Source: Cristatella mucedo (lineage: Eukaryota; Bryozoa; Phylactolaemata; Cristatellidae). Taken from it: DNA of 64,000 nucleotides. The notes under the pieces were generated by a model that saw only the letters and a list, made by a program, of their open reading frames with translations, was not told where the DNA came from and did no database searches. The position numbers and the translations under genes are program-made. The stretch spans positions 746,001 to 810,000 of the forward strand of contig WPIO01000030.1 in the NCBI GenBank assembly GCA_009760855.2. Direction: 5' to 3'. Below, in pieces: positions 1-10,864 of this stretch. The stretch's first letter is position 1; the number at the start of each line of letters is the position of its first letter.

Positions 1-945
1 TAGACGATCATCGCTCGTTATTGTTTTTGCTCCCGAATCGGTGCCTCGACCGGGCGTCGTCGGAATGCGCCGGACGAAGCTGGTGGTACCTACTCCCTGT
101 GGCGGCATGTGAAGCAAGCCTGACACGAGGGTCTATTTGGAGTATATTTGGACACCCTGAAGACCCCGATTCGCTTGCACCAGCGATGCTTCTGTCCAAG
201 CATGGCGGAAGACATCGCAGAGTATGTAAGGATATGCATTGCATGCCACTGCAAAAAGCGTCCAAGACGATGGACGAAAGTGCCTCTGAAGAGAATCCTA
301 GTGGAACGACCCTGGAAACGACTTGCCATGGACATAGTAAAGCTGCCGCTAAACGCCCCAATGAAACCGGTACATACTAGTGGTGACCGACTGCTTCACC
401 AATTGGCCCGAGGCTACAGCTATACCGAATCATACAGGAGTGACCATCGCCATGTCTTCGCGGAAGAGGTTGTCTGCCGGCACTGTGTTCCCGATCAGGT
501 CCTCTCTCAGCACAGGGCCAAATTTATCTCGAATGTTTGAGCGAGTGTTTCGCATGATGTCGTTGGACCAATTGCACAAATCGCCGTAACACCAGCAGAC
601 TGAGGGGCTAACAGAGAGACTTAATGGCAAGCTTGTAGAGGTGCTTTCCATTTCTGCCAGTAGCAATCAGCTTGATTGGGATTTGTACATTCCGCACGTG
701 TTGTTTGCATACCAAACATGTTTTAACGAGTAGATGTTCTGCAGCGCGTTTTCACGCACCTGGTGTATGCGGAGCCCCGGACGTTTAGTTTGTTGGGATG
801 GGCATGACCTTGCCCCGGAAAGACAAAGCCTGGGGTCAGCTCCCAGAGGCCCCACGACCGGAAAATGGGACCGCGTGCACCCTCTCTTTCGGCGGATGCT
901 CTCGACCAAGGTAGACGTTGACTCCGGCTAGTAAAAAGTCACAGA
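1..945 (+). pseudogene. Ty3/gypsy pol remnant (integrase end), family G1
   Basis: Broken 3' part of a retrotransposon pol gene. Translation in shifting frames gives the integrase zinc-binding region with the CIAC pair (about 230-260), then the core with WKRLAMDIV (first catalytic Asp, about 330), TDCFTNWPEA (about 385), TEGLTERLN (catalytic Glu region, about 605) and PHVLFAYQT (about 700). The usual Asp of the second catalytic position looks replaced (QHRAKF, about 510). At least three frame changes separate these blocks, so it is dead. It differs clearly from the gypsy element in the inverted arms, so it is a second family. The 5' part lies outside the window. Confidence 0.75.
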
Positions 946-1393
946 GCTAGCTGTATCTTTGGCGGCATACACTTGCACCTTTGGAAATCAGTCGGTGCAC
1001 CGGAGGGACGGCTGACGCCGACTGAGCAAAGCAAGTGAAATAATTGTTCGCGCTTGCCGTGTCGTCTTGATGCGTCGCCATAGTATACTTTTTGTTGGAT
1101 TTCCCCTGTAGACTTGTGTAGTCTCCATTTGCATTGTGCATGCATGTGTATTACATAAAGTGTTCTGTATCCGGTCGATCACCATTGTCTTTCTCAAATC
1201 GAATGCCTCGCGAGACGACCGAGAACGGGCATGGATACTAGGGGGCTCTAGGAGGAATAGGCTAGCTCCCGGGGGATCAGTGCTAGATATATATCTTATG
1301 AATGTTGCATTCACTGGACCGGTTTAGTTTCTTAAATTTTGGCACGACTTGTATTGTCATTGCTTCCGTCAACTGTTTGGCTTTTATCTTTAG
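946..1393. other. Non-coding stretch between gypsy remnant and first zinc-finger exon
   Basis: No convincing coding frame. It may include the 3' untranslated part or LTR of the G1 gypsy element, but I found no clear TG...CA boundaries or second LTR. The last bases before 1394 form a splice acceptor (TTTTATCTTTAG). Confidence 0.4.
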
Positions 1394-1782
1394 GATTCAT
1401 CTTCTTCAAATAACCTGAACCAGAAAATCATGGAAGTTTTGGTTTCAGAAGCAGAGGTCAAGAACCCTTCTTCGGATGAGCTAGAATGGATTCGTTGCAC
1501 CAAGTGTGCATTTCGTACGCAAACGTCGAGCCTGCATGCTGAACACATGCAATCCCACCAACCTTGTCCAGGAAAAGACCTGAAATGCGACCACTGCGAC
1601 TACTGGGTATCCTCACGGCACCTGTTGAATGAGCATTTACAAATTCACCACAGCGTCGTCATTTATGACAACCTTGGAACGGTGTCTTCTTCGCTTGGTG
1701 TAGCCGGTAAAAACCAAGATGACATTAATGATCAGCAGAGCCTGGTGTCGCATGCATATCGACCAACTTCCACGTGTGACAG
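1394..1782 (+). CDS. Zinc-finger gene A, exon with fingers 1-2
   Basis: The acceptor is TTATCTTTAG at 1384-1393 and the donor CAG/GTGAGT follows 1782. The frame is open from the acceptor (D-S-S-S-S-N-N...), so the Met at 1430 may be internal or may be the start, with a 5' UTR exon upstream. Two fingers are visible: IRCTKCAFRT...HMQSH (about 1495-1560) and LKCDHCDYWV...HLQIHH (about 1585-1650). The exon ends after two bases of a codon; exon 2 supplies the third. A gypsy remnant lies directly upstream. Confidence 0.8.
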
Positions 1783-1841
1783 GTGAGTCAAAGTTGTTTT
1801 TAATGCCATTTTTCTAAGTATTGTGCTATACACATGAATTA

Positions 1842-1842
1842 G

Positions 1843-1907
<65 letters not shown>

Positions 1908-1916
1908 GAGAGAGAT
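1842..1916. repeat. (TA)n-(GA)n compound microsatellite
   Basis: About 28 bases of alternating TA are followed directly by about 45 bases of GA with few interruptions, inside intron 1. Confidence 0.95.
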
Positions 1917-3845
1917 AAAGCATTTCTAGAATCCTCGGTTATATCCTTCTGTCAACGCTCTTGCTGGTTTCACCATTCTCTAGTTGCTACCTTCCACATT
2001 TTTGTCTATTTTATACTTGTGACCTCTTCTTAGTGGGACATTAGTTATAGTGAGTTAGGAAATAGTGGTAGGCACTTCGCTTTAACGTCAAGTCTGCCAT
2101 AAGTAATGCACATCCTACACATTTTCATTTGTGTTGCATGGCCATTAGAGTTTGCTTAACTAGCAAGCCGTGATTGGCAAATGAACCGGCAACCAACAGC
2201 TTAATCGGTGGCCCCGAAATTTGATACATGGCTGGTGAAGTGATCTGTGAGTCATGAAAGATCTCGAACTTCATTCGATGCTTGATAGACATCCAGTATA
2301 TCATGTACACAGGTGCTGTGATATGACACCTACAGCAAGGTGTGCTGAAACCTAGCAGTATGGCTATTGCTGCTGTAACTTTAAGATCAATTGAATTATC
2401 ATTGGATTTTTCGCAAAGCCGAACATCCTAGCTTAATGCGGAGCATAGAAAAATATTTATTGACTACCTAAAAACAAACGTGCACAGTTGGCTAGTATGC
2501 ATTTGACGTCACCCAAAGAGGATTTGTATGTCGCAAATTGTCTGGCAAGTAAGAGACGTTCCCAGATTCCGTGCTGTCTATTATGCTGTAGTACATTCGA
2601 AAGATCTTGAGTTTTAGCAAAACGTTTAGCTCGTGGTGCATCCCGAACACTAGACCTTATCGGTGTGTCGGTGTGTCAATATCGCTCAATAGTGGATCTA
2701 CGTCGTTCAAACTAGCTTACTAGCTGTGCTGCTTTACCAGTACCAAATAGGTATTCGTCGAAAGGTACTTAACCAGCCCCGTAGATTGAATTAATTGACC
2801 CCTATCCAGAGTATATCAACATTGAAATATGCTTTTTTGCAGCCAACAATGATGAAAATAAAGTACTCTGAATGTTTTCAAATGCTTCGAATAACTTTAG
2901 TATGCCTGGTGCTAAGGAACCTCTTACTTGCTGAGATGCCACTCTAGTAGGTAAGCAGTTGTAGTTGTTTTTGGTTGAGATCGTGGGTTCGAATACTGCG
3001 ATGAACATTGCTGTATGGCCACTGAAAGCAGTGATGATAGCCGTAAAAGCTTTTCTGTGGCTATGAGAAGAGTCTCTTGAATCGTGTAATTTATTTTTTA
3101 TTACCCGAACGAATTTACAGCCACGGAAGTGGGGTCTCTACTGGGAGAATATTTTTTGCCTAAGTGCATGCCTTTGACAACACACCAGGTAAGCTGCTGA
3201 GTTTTACACTATTTGCTAATGTTAAGTAAGGCCGAAAAGAGATAGCCCTAAATGAAATATTATTGCAGTAATCGATGTGCTATATCTAATACATGAACTT
3301 GTTTAGCTTTCCTCCTGCTGTCCAAACAAGCCTTCATTTTGGTAATACTCAGTTTGTAGTGCATGTTGTCCAGTATATGCTGCTCTGCCAATACATTATC
3401 AATATTGTGCATTGCTATGTATGTGCACGAGTGTGTTTAGTGCAAAGTTGGACCCCTCTAAGAGACGTGAAACGTACAAATATTGACGTATGCAAGTCAG
3501 GCCTCTTTGCTGAATGTAAATCTCGTGGCTGCTCAATATAGTTTAAGTCGCAAGTGTCTCTGACTTTTGCGACAGTTTTTTATGCAGACGCTGAAACTGC
3601 TTATTATAATAAGAATTTACCGAACTGGTAACGTACAAAACCCTTAAGGAAGCTCAATGAATCTATTTATTGTAGGTTGTTGCTGCAGTTACCATCCATT
3701 GTAACTTAGTGCTTTGCGAGTACTTCAGTGCTAGTCTTTATTTTATACTGCAGTGCAGATGAGGTGGCAATGGATGCAAGGCTAAAAAGGCTTGTGGATT
3801 GGTAAATCAATACGGCACCATTTTTTGCTTAGATGAGTAAGCTGC

Positions 3846-3985
3846 CGAGCTGGTTTGGTCCAGCGGTTAAGGTGCTCGCCCCGACCAAGGTCTGACTGAG
3901 GTCGTGTTCTCAAGCCCCGAGGCATATGTGAAGCGCCTGAATAGCGAATAGGTTCTGTGGGACACTACATAAATCAATTTATTTT
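3846..3985 (+). mobile_element. tRNA-derived SINE copy
   Basis: The head reads GGTTTGGTCCAGCGGTTAAG, an A-box-like tRNA segment. About 60 bases later comes a B-box-like TTCTCAAGCCCC, then GTGAAGCGCCTGAATAG and a decayed tail ending ACACTACATAAATCAATTTA. It matches four other copies in the window (22068, 34169, 40155, 45340). It lies in intron 1 of the zinc-finger gene and is the most decayed at its 3' end. Confidence 0.8.
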
Positions 3986-4725
3986 TTTCTTCTATTTATA
4001 AGCTGCTAAAGCTGCTCTGAATGAAACTTTACCTCACCATCGCCCGATATATTTATTTTTTCTGCTATACTTCCTTTTTCGATAATTCGGCGCTCGTGAG
4101 AATGGTAAGCAAAGGCTTGAAAGCTTAATTCTGTAGTTTCGCAGTATGTATCCTATTTGAAACCCAATGGTTATAAGAAAACGTATGATGAGGTATGAAC
4201 ATGTAACTTTACTGTGGATGAGCCGCGGTTCATTGGTAGCCAGTTTGTGCTCCCTCTTGGTAGCACGTGTCACCTGCTTTGTTGCACCAGTGCATTTGGT
4301 TGCTCTAGCGGCCCAGCCACCTTTTATGCTCTGCTTGTAAGTTTTGATTAGCAAACTGGCTGAACTGCTTTAATTATTTAGGTGCTTTCCAACTTGACCA
4401 AGCTGCCATGTTCTAGTTTATTCTTTGCTTGATGCTGCCCAATGCAGAAGGACCAAGGTAATTCGAGCTCACACGGTGCATGCTACCACTAAATATCCGT
4501 GCCTATTAAAGTAAGAAAGTAACATGTCCATATGTAGTTCGCATGTCCTTCTTCGTGCGGCAAGATGACGTTCAGTAAAATCGAGAGCGCCGGGAATTCC
4601 AGCGGACTCAGCAAAGTGAGTTTGCAAGCAGTGAGCTCTAGTGTTTTGCATGTTAGTACTGTGCAAGCTCACAAACCGACCATATGCTTTTAAGGAATGC
4701 GTTCCTAAGAGCATCTATAAAGCAC

Positions 4726-4770
4726 ATCGAGAGAGAGAGAGAGAGAGATTAAGTTCTCTGAGGGAGTTAC
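4726..4770 (+). repeat. LINE-B tail fragment fused to GA microsatellite
   Basis: A GA run (about 4730-4749) leads into ATTAAGTTCTCTGAGGGAG, which is the LINE-B hairpin tail. The rest of the element is missing. Confidence 0.55.
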
Positions 4771-4954
4771 AGAAAAAATGTATTATTAGTAACATTATGA
4801 AGTGTTTCATGCATTCTCTTATGTACACTAAATTAGTCCAAAACTATTTGTTAACTGCACACAGAAAACTCGCACAGCAGTTAGCAAATCACGTGTAGGC
4901 AACGTGTGATGGTGAAATACGAAGCTAATGTTTTTAGTGACTTCTCTTTTGTAG

Positions 4955-5300
4955 CATATGTTCGAGTGGTCCACAAGACTCCAGTGTTTTGGCGGAACAC
5001 ATGAGCAGCATTGCTGCCAGCGGTACTGAGGAGAACACTGCAGACGTACTCTCTGGCCAAAGGCAGCAGCCTGCTGCCTGCCTGATTGCGTCATCGAAAG
5101 AGTCAATTCGGCTGCCTTCTGGGCTTCCTAAAGGAGCTCAGAAATTGATAAGCACGTCTGCTGCAGCGGTGGCACAGCTGCACTTTTTGTGTTTAGCCTG
5201 TCCTTTTCGATGCAAGTCAGCAAAGCAATTGCTATATCACAAGCAATTCCATAGGCCAAAAGCAGTGGCCACTTTCAAGTGTCCCAAGTGCAAGTACTGG
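4955..5300 (+). CDS. Zinc-finger gene A, exon with finger 3 and first half of finger 4
   Basis: Acceptor TTCTCTTTTGTAG precedes 4955; donor TGG/GTAGGT follows 5300. The first base completes the codon split at exon 1. A Ser/Gln/Glu-rich stretch leads to finger FLCLACPFRC...HKQFH (about 5185-5255). Then comes CPKCKYW, the front of a finger whose remaining residues (VSCSSHLKQHIKVH) are the first of exon 3. That split finger fixes both splice sites. Confidence 0.85.
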
Positions 5301-7077
5301 GTAGGTACTAATGACTTACGAATAATGATAATGATTATAACAATTACAATGTGGATAACGATTTAAAGCAGCACACTAACCGGCTAGCTCACTTTTCTCG
5401 TAACATTCAAATCACTCTTAGCCCCTTTCTGGCATGTCGCATTTTGGTCCTTTTCTATCTGAATGTCTGCTATTAATTGCAGCTGCGTGTCCATACTCTG
5501 CTGTATACCGTTTGCTGCTTGCTCTTGCCCTATTTAGGACAGCATTTGGTGGGTCCCTGTGATTCGTCCTCCATGTGCTTGTGCGTGCTGACGCTGTGCA
5601 TGCTGCCACTAGCCACATTTGCATGCTGACCCTGTGCATGTTACCCCTTGCCATGTTATTCATGTTGTTTGTTTATCAAGCTTGATATTACTCGCCATTC
5701 AATTGCATTTCCCTTTGCAGCAAATGTAAAGCGCCTAGAAAGAGGTTGAGTTCTCTGAAGGTGCTTTATAATGTCCATTATTACTTTTATTATTATTCTT
5801 ATAACATAAAAATCTGAAAACGAACCATTGCGAAGGTTGCTGGGACAGGATTGGACACTGAGGACAAACCAATTATGTTTTGCAAGCAATGCATGTGAAA
5901 ATCTACACCTTTCAGGAGAACAGTTTGTACTGGGTAGTGCCATGCTGGATTCACCCACTGGTTAAGATGATCGCCTCATACCGATACTTAGATTATTCAA
6001 TTTCATAACAGAGGTTGAAGGCCCCAGCCCCATCTTATATGTAAAACCCACGAATGAGAATTAAGCTATCCTAGGGTCCTATACAATGAACCATGTTTAT
6101 TTAATTTATATTGAGGGCTAATACTCTTCTATGACTAAAAGATGAACGTCGTGATGAGGTCGGAAGTCTAGGGCGCTATGGTGAAGAAACTATGATACTA
6201 ATTTGCTATGTTGCCACTTGGATCACTAGGTATTGTGCTGCACTGTTTTAATGTAGATTGTTGGTTATCATTAGAATTTTTGGGTTGTGCATATGTGATA
6301 TTACCGCATTCATACAGATGCTAAGCTTGGCCTTAGCTAGGATGAATTGGTTCTACATACAATATTGATCGTATGCTGGTCAATGGGCAGTCGAAGCTAA
6401 TCTGTTGCATACTTTTTTCTCAAACTAGCATGTGGTAGTCCTTGTTAGTCCGTGTAGTGTCTTAAAGTAGCGAATTCAGGGTAACAGTAGGATTTGACAT
6501 AATAAAATTGCGAGAGAATATCTAATCGCATGTGATATTTATCGTTCATAAAGAGAATATAAATAGGCCAGCGTGCGAAGTCGGCCTCCTAAATGGTCAT
6601 TTATATGGTTGAAGTGAACGTTCAGATTATACTGTCTGAGAAGAGGAATATCCGTAAAATACGAAGTCGAAGCGAGATGTCAGAAATCAGAACCACGTGT
6701 GGATTTGGTACTAGAGAGATTGCAGTAGAGAGCTGCTGCCCTTGGCTGATGCTGCTGCTGGGACTGGGTGAAACTGATTCGAGAGACCAGCTAACTGATC
6801 GAAATAACCAGAAGTGCGAATGACAATAGCTATTCAGCCGCCTGTCTGCCTTGAATTTGGCCCAAAGTACAGGAGAAGCATATGGGTGGGTTGTCGGATA
6901 TTGTTGGGCAGCTGGTCGATTTCAGTGAGATCACAGTCACAGCAAACAGATCCAGGGCGGCTTTAAGAATTACGATACACGACCACGGTATTACTATATG
7001 TAGAACGAGTCGGCATTCAGCAGGGTTTCCTTTTGCGTCGCCGTGAACCACCAATTCCACCCGAGCTCATTTTTCAG
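5301..7077 (+). other. Intron 2 of zinc-finger gene A
   Basis: 1777 bases, GT-AG, phase 0. It contains a 3' LINE-B piece (5515-5800). The remainder (5801-7077) shows no coding or repeat signal I recognise. Confidence 0.7.
5515..5800 (+). mobile_element. LINE-B 3' fragment
   Basis: It matches the non-coding 3' end of the other LINE-B copies: CTATTTAGGACAGCATTTGG, repeated GCTGACCCTGTGCATG-like units, TTTGCAGCAAATGTAAAGCG, the AGAGGTTGAGTTCTCT hairpin and an ATT-rich tail. It is 5'-truncated, with no coding part. Confidence 0.85.
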
Positions 7078-7645
7078 GTTTCATGCAGCAGCCATCTTAA
7101 GCAGCACATCAAGGTCCACGACCTCGACTACTTGTCGGTGTCACCCTCGAAAGCCGCCCGTGGCGAACAGGCGAACGTAGTGACTACAGCGTCAGTTGAT
7201 CAAATAAGTGATTCCGGGAGCAGAGACCACTCGGAAGAGTCGGCGTCGGAGAATGACGATGCTGCCGACATGTCCGAGCTCAAGCATTGCATGGCCAACT
7301 CACGTCTCCAGCCAGTCGTACTCCTCTCGCCCCTGGCGCCCGAGCTCCTCAGCAGGCTAAAAAATGACCAGCCGATGTCGTCCTCACACGGTTTGAAGAA
7401 GTTTAAGTGCAGCCAGTGCCCGTATGCTGCATCGCTGCAGTCTCTGCTGACCCAGCACGAGAGGAACCACGAGCGAAAGATTAGAGCACTGAGAGCCGCA
7501 CTGGACGCCTCTCGGGCTGGCATTGCCCTTGCCGACGCTCCTTCGAGCTGCGGCCACCGAGTTCGAGTGCATGCTGTGCAGCTACTCGTGCGACGATGGA
7601 GGTTCGCTAGAGGAGCACTTGGCTCTGCACAATGTGGAGTATAAG
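7078..7645 (+). CDS. Zinc-finger gene A, exon with end of finger 4 and fingers 5-6, frameshifted
   Basis: Acceptor CATTTTTCAG precedes 7078; donor AAG/GTGCGT follows 7645. Order: the rest of finger 4, a Ser/Asp/Glu-rich linker, finger FKCSQCPYAAS...HERNH (about 7405-7475), a short Ala-rich linker, then finger FECMLCSYSC...HLALH (7562-7630). The last finger is in the +1 frame relative to the rest. The +1 frame has a TGA at 7490-7492, so one extra base lies somewhere in 7493-7561. Exon length is 568 (3n+1), while both flanking introns are phase 0. No GT-AG pair could remove it as a micro-intron. The equivalent exon of copy B is outside the window. Confidence 0.75.
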
Positions 7646-9155
7646 GTGCGTGCAAATACCTAGAGCTTTTTCAAGGCTGTATTGTTGCTTCTGCTGCTGA
7701 TCGCCTTTGCAACTGCTGCAAAGCCGAGCGAGATTGTGAGCCCTTCGGAAGAAGGAAGAGTTTACCCTTGGTGCTTTTTGAAACCTCCTTCAAACCTGGT
7801 GGTAACGGCCAAGGCTACTTTCGACCTTGCTTTCCTGCAGTCGTACATAATCTTAGCTTGTCCGTTCTTGCTAAGATGTAGCCTTTATGCATCAGAATTC
7901 ATGAGATCCTGGCTGTAATTTTTCCTGAGGTAGAGCGATAAGAATTTCTCATCTGTTTGTTTTGTGAAAATTGACTTAGACGTCAGCTGATGTCGTGTTG
8001 TAGCACTCTACCAATGAACATGTCGGAAGGGGTCCTGAGCAGCATGGGCGGATGTGACGTTTCACGAAGATAAAATCGATGTCAAGGATCTTAATCTTTA
8101 GCGATTCGCAGATGATTGCGAATGAAAGTAACTAGGCCACTGCAGCTTGCTATGAATATGGCTGCAAGGCTTGTCTCCCAGTCCCAGAGATTTGAACACG
8201 TGACTTCTTAGTTAAAAGAGCTAGGACGAATGCCTGTCGTTCAACGGATGCAGAGCGAAGTACTTAAGCTGTGCCACAAGGCCCACTGCCTCTTGGCTCC
8301 TTTTCACCTAGTGAACTGCTGCACCATTTTTAGCTTCTTCCTGTCCTCAGGTCCTATATGGACAATAAATTAGCTGTTGCGTTCCTCAGCTTAAAGTCCG
8401 TTGACGACAGAGGCTTTAGCTCTTCAGGTGTAGAACTGTGGAACTCACTTCCACAATTCTTATGCAATGACAACTACTCTCATGCTACCGCCTGTAGCTC
8501 ATTCTTTTCAGCAGTCCTGTGCTGCTACTTCCAAGCTACTCAATACCTCAGCTGCTCTCCCGACTCTGCTATGCTTTCCACTTTTTCTTTATTGAGTGAG
8601 ACGGAGTTCGTTGGCTACCGAATGCTTACAAAACGTGACTTAGGCTGTGAGTGCGCTGTAAAAAGTGTCCTGCCTAATATCCACATAGTCTTTCTCGTTT
8701 GTGGAGTTACTGTTGGAGATATATTACATTACAACTCGGATGAGAGCGCTCACTGTCGCCTTAATGACATCTGTGTGAGCTCATGTGTGCACAATTGGGT
8801 ATTATTACAGGAAAATAAATAGCTCACAATCGTGGTTGAATATTCGATCGGCAGTGCGACCATTGGTATGAGTAGGGTCAGGCACATGAGCAATAAAAGA
8901 AAATGGAGTCACACAGTGCAATAAATTCGTCACCTAACACTGAGGCTTGCAGTTTATGAATGCCATTGGCCCTTTGAGTCTTGTAGCACTTAATAAATCT
9001 CTGATTCTTTATTGCGCTTAACGAGTCGTGCTTTGATTAGTTTCTATATTACTAGAATCTTTAGTTAATGGCTTGGCATGTCACAAATTAAGTTCCGAAG
9101 GTAGGGGAACTCACCTGCGTTGTTATTGCATTGCGTTTTTTTTTTTACACCTCAG
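7646..9155 (+). other. Intron 3 of zinc-finger gene A
   Basis: 1510 bases, GT-AG, ending in a long T tract and ACACCTCAG. It holds a LINE-A remnant (8131-8733). The rest shows nothing recognisable. The part from about 8.5 kb onward is also present in arm B. Confidence 0.7.
8131..8733 (+). mobile_element. LINE-A 3' fragment in intron 3
   Basis: Decayed C-terminal coding end of LINE-A (FSSSGVELWNSLPQFL at about 8415, SCSPDSAMLSTFSLL) followed by the family 3' end, GTGGAGTTAC...GGAGATATATTACATTACA. It is shared with arm B at the window edge (63787-64000), so it predates the inverted duplication. Confidence 0.85.
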
Positions 9156-9253
9156 GGTCTCACGGATGATCTAATTACTGCCGATCAGGATGAAGAGATG
9201 GAGGAATTGGCAGCAGGAGCATGTGAGGGTGCTGAACTTTTGTCCTCTGGTGG
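9156..9253 (+). CDS. Zinc-finger gene A, short acidic linker exon
   Basis: Acceptor TTTTACACCTCAG. It encodes an acidic stretch (GLTDDLITADQDEEMEELAA). Two donors are possible. GTGGGT at 9250 is stronger but breaks frame with exon 5. GTATTA at 9254 leaves two bases of a Gly codon that exon 5 completes, so I chose 9253. No finger here. Copy B is identical over the exon. Confidence 0.65.
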
Positions 9254-9364
9254 GTATTATTGAGTGTTTGGCTTTGTGCTACGTTCTTGCTGGTTGGCCT
9301 TCCTGCAATGTTGTGGTTGTTGTTCTACTGAAGATAGTTAAAACGCTAATCACAACCGTATTAG

Positions 9365-9490
9365 TGATGAACATGTCTTAGAGCCTTCTGCCGATGATGT
9401 GAAGATGTACCAGTGCGAGAAGTGTCCCTATGCTGCTTCAAGGAAGGAATACTTCGAGCTACACATGAGTTTGCACGGCGGTTGTAAAAG
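9365..9490 (+). CDS. Zinc-finger gene A, exon with finger 7
   Basis: Acceptor CAACCGTATTAG; donor AAAAG/GTAAGG. The frame is fixed by the finger YQCEKCPYAASRKEYFELH...H (about 9408-9475). An acidic lead (DEHVLEPSADDVK) precedes the finger. The exon starts with one base completing a Gly codon and ends after two bases of an Arg codon. Confidence 0.85.
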
Positions 9491-9636
9491 GTAAGGAGTT
9501 ATTCAGAATTTGTTGTTCTTTAGACTTTTTGATCATGTTGCTGGAGTTATAACTAATGAATCTGCTTTTATTAAGACATCAATTTCCGTTCGTTACTACA
9601 CTACAAATTAGATATGGGCAGTCGTTTATCTTTTAG

Positions 9637-9834
9637 ATTTGTTTGTACCTACTGTGACTACAGTGTGCCAGATTTCAATTTTCTCGGACTTCATGAGCAG
9701 TTGCACTTGTCTCCAAATCCGGCAATTTGCCAGAAGCCCGATGATTCTACGGACTTTTATGAGAACAGATCAGTCAACAGTGTAGTAACTGAATCTCTTG
9801 AGAGTGTTGATCCTTGTAAGAAGAGGGTTTATAG
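9637..9834 (+). CDS. Zinc-finger gene A, exon with finger 8
   Basis: Acceptor TTATCTTTTAG. An ATG at 9614 lies within the intron; using it would break the phase. Finger FVCTYCDYSVPDFNFLGLHE...H is followed by a Ser/Asp-rich linker ending KKRVY. The donor is AG/GCAAGT, a GC donor; no GT donor gives the needed phase. Exon 7 adds one base to make Arg and runs on into CDWCPF, the normal finger start. Confidence 0.85.
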
Positions 9835-9965
9835 GCAAGTACTTACGCCCCTGCTAAATGTGCAGCCTGCTGTAATTTATTTCCACAGTAGCATTTTGAC
9901 CCAATTATCTTTTGTCCAGCAAACTGTTGCCCATCGTTTTTTTCCCTAATGGTCCGGCTTTGTAG

Positions 9966-10080
9966 GTGCGACTGGTGTCCATTTGGCACTTACAGTAAAG
10001 ACCATCTAATAGGTCATCTTAAGTTTCACAACATCAGAAGTGCGTTGAAGTGCAATTACTGTGACTACAGCGTCAGCAAG
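9966..10080 (+). CDS. Zinc-finger gene A, exon with finger 9 and first half of finger 10
   Basis: Acceptor CCGGCTTTGTAG. Finger CDWCPFGTYSKDHLIGHLKF then the front of finger 10, LKCNYCDYSVSK, cut at 10080 by donor AAG/GTAGAC. Exon 8 supplies ESFLKQHIQLH, restoring exact CX2CX12HX3H spacing. Copy B encodes the same residues. Confidence 0.88.
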
Positions 10081-10864
10081 GTAGACATTAATGTGGGATA
10101 TTGTGCTCACAGTTGTGCTGCTTGTGACTGCTTTAAGCTCGCGTCCGACAGCTCAAGATTGCATCTTTATTAGTTATATGTGACAAGTGTTGGTTCACTT
10201 GACCCCTAAATAACAGATAAATAAACCAGCAGCATGCTCTCGCCTGCTCCCCTTGCTGCGTGCGCTCCTTGCCTCGAAGTGCACTGGCCTGATCCGGTTT
10301 GCAGCGAAGGTACGGTTGCCATTTGGGTGCCAACATATCTTTTTGTTACAACGGTATAGTATTTCCGAATGATACTTTTCTTACGACTCCTGAAGGAGAC
10401 AGGTGCTTGATGTCATTAGAAATAAATAACATGCTAACCATAACAAATGTCTACGGCCGCAATCGATCATTCGGACATCTAAAACCTATCAACGTGCAAA
10501 GAAGACACTTCACTCATCTGCAAACAGTGACGTTTCAGTTACCCGTCCAATTTTTGCGGTGATAGGAGTAAAAAACTCTCTGGGTTGAAAAAGAGGTCAC
10601 AGATGATTCATGTGTAATGTTTAGATGGCTTCAACATTTCATTTCTATACATAGATCAAGATGGTGGTCGTATAGGTTCTATATAGTTTGGCGAGATCGT
10701 CTAAACTTGTACAATTGTCAATTGTCACGGTGCGATAGATTCCTAACCACTTTTCAGCTTGAAATAAGTTGCAAGGAGAGCTCAAAAATGTGTCCTAATT
10801 TTTGTGAACTTACAACTGTGCCAGAAGTCGCACGGTGCTTAATTTGACGTGACTATGTTTTTAG
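10081..10864 (+). other. Intron 7 of zinc-finger gene A
   Basis: 784 bases, GT-AG, ending CTATGTTTTTAG. No mobile element recognised. From about 10.4 kb on it is more diverged from arm B (about 5% by eye) than the flanking introns. Confidence 0.7.

Larger units (their letters stand above)
1783..4954 (+). other. Intron 1 of zinc-finger gene A
   Basis: 3172 bases, GT-AG. It holds a TA/GA microsatellite (1842-1916), a tRNA-derived SINE (3846-3985) and a short LINE-B tail fused to a GA run (about 4726-4770). No other coding signal is seen. The 2000-3800 part is AT-rich and apparently unique. Confidence 0.7.

Noticed and set aside
5940-6110. Another, very decayed SINE copy
   Set aside because: Only CCACTGGTTAAGATGATCGCC resembles the head; no tail or B box could be aligned.
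9614-9949. Single 111-codon frame as an independent small gene
   Set aside because: It is exon 6 plus read-through into both introns. Phases and fingers fit the spliced model.
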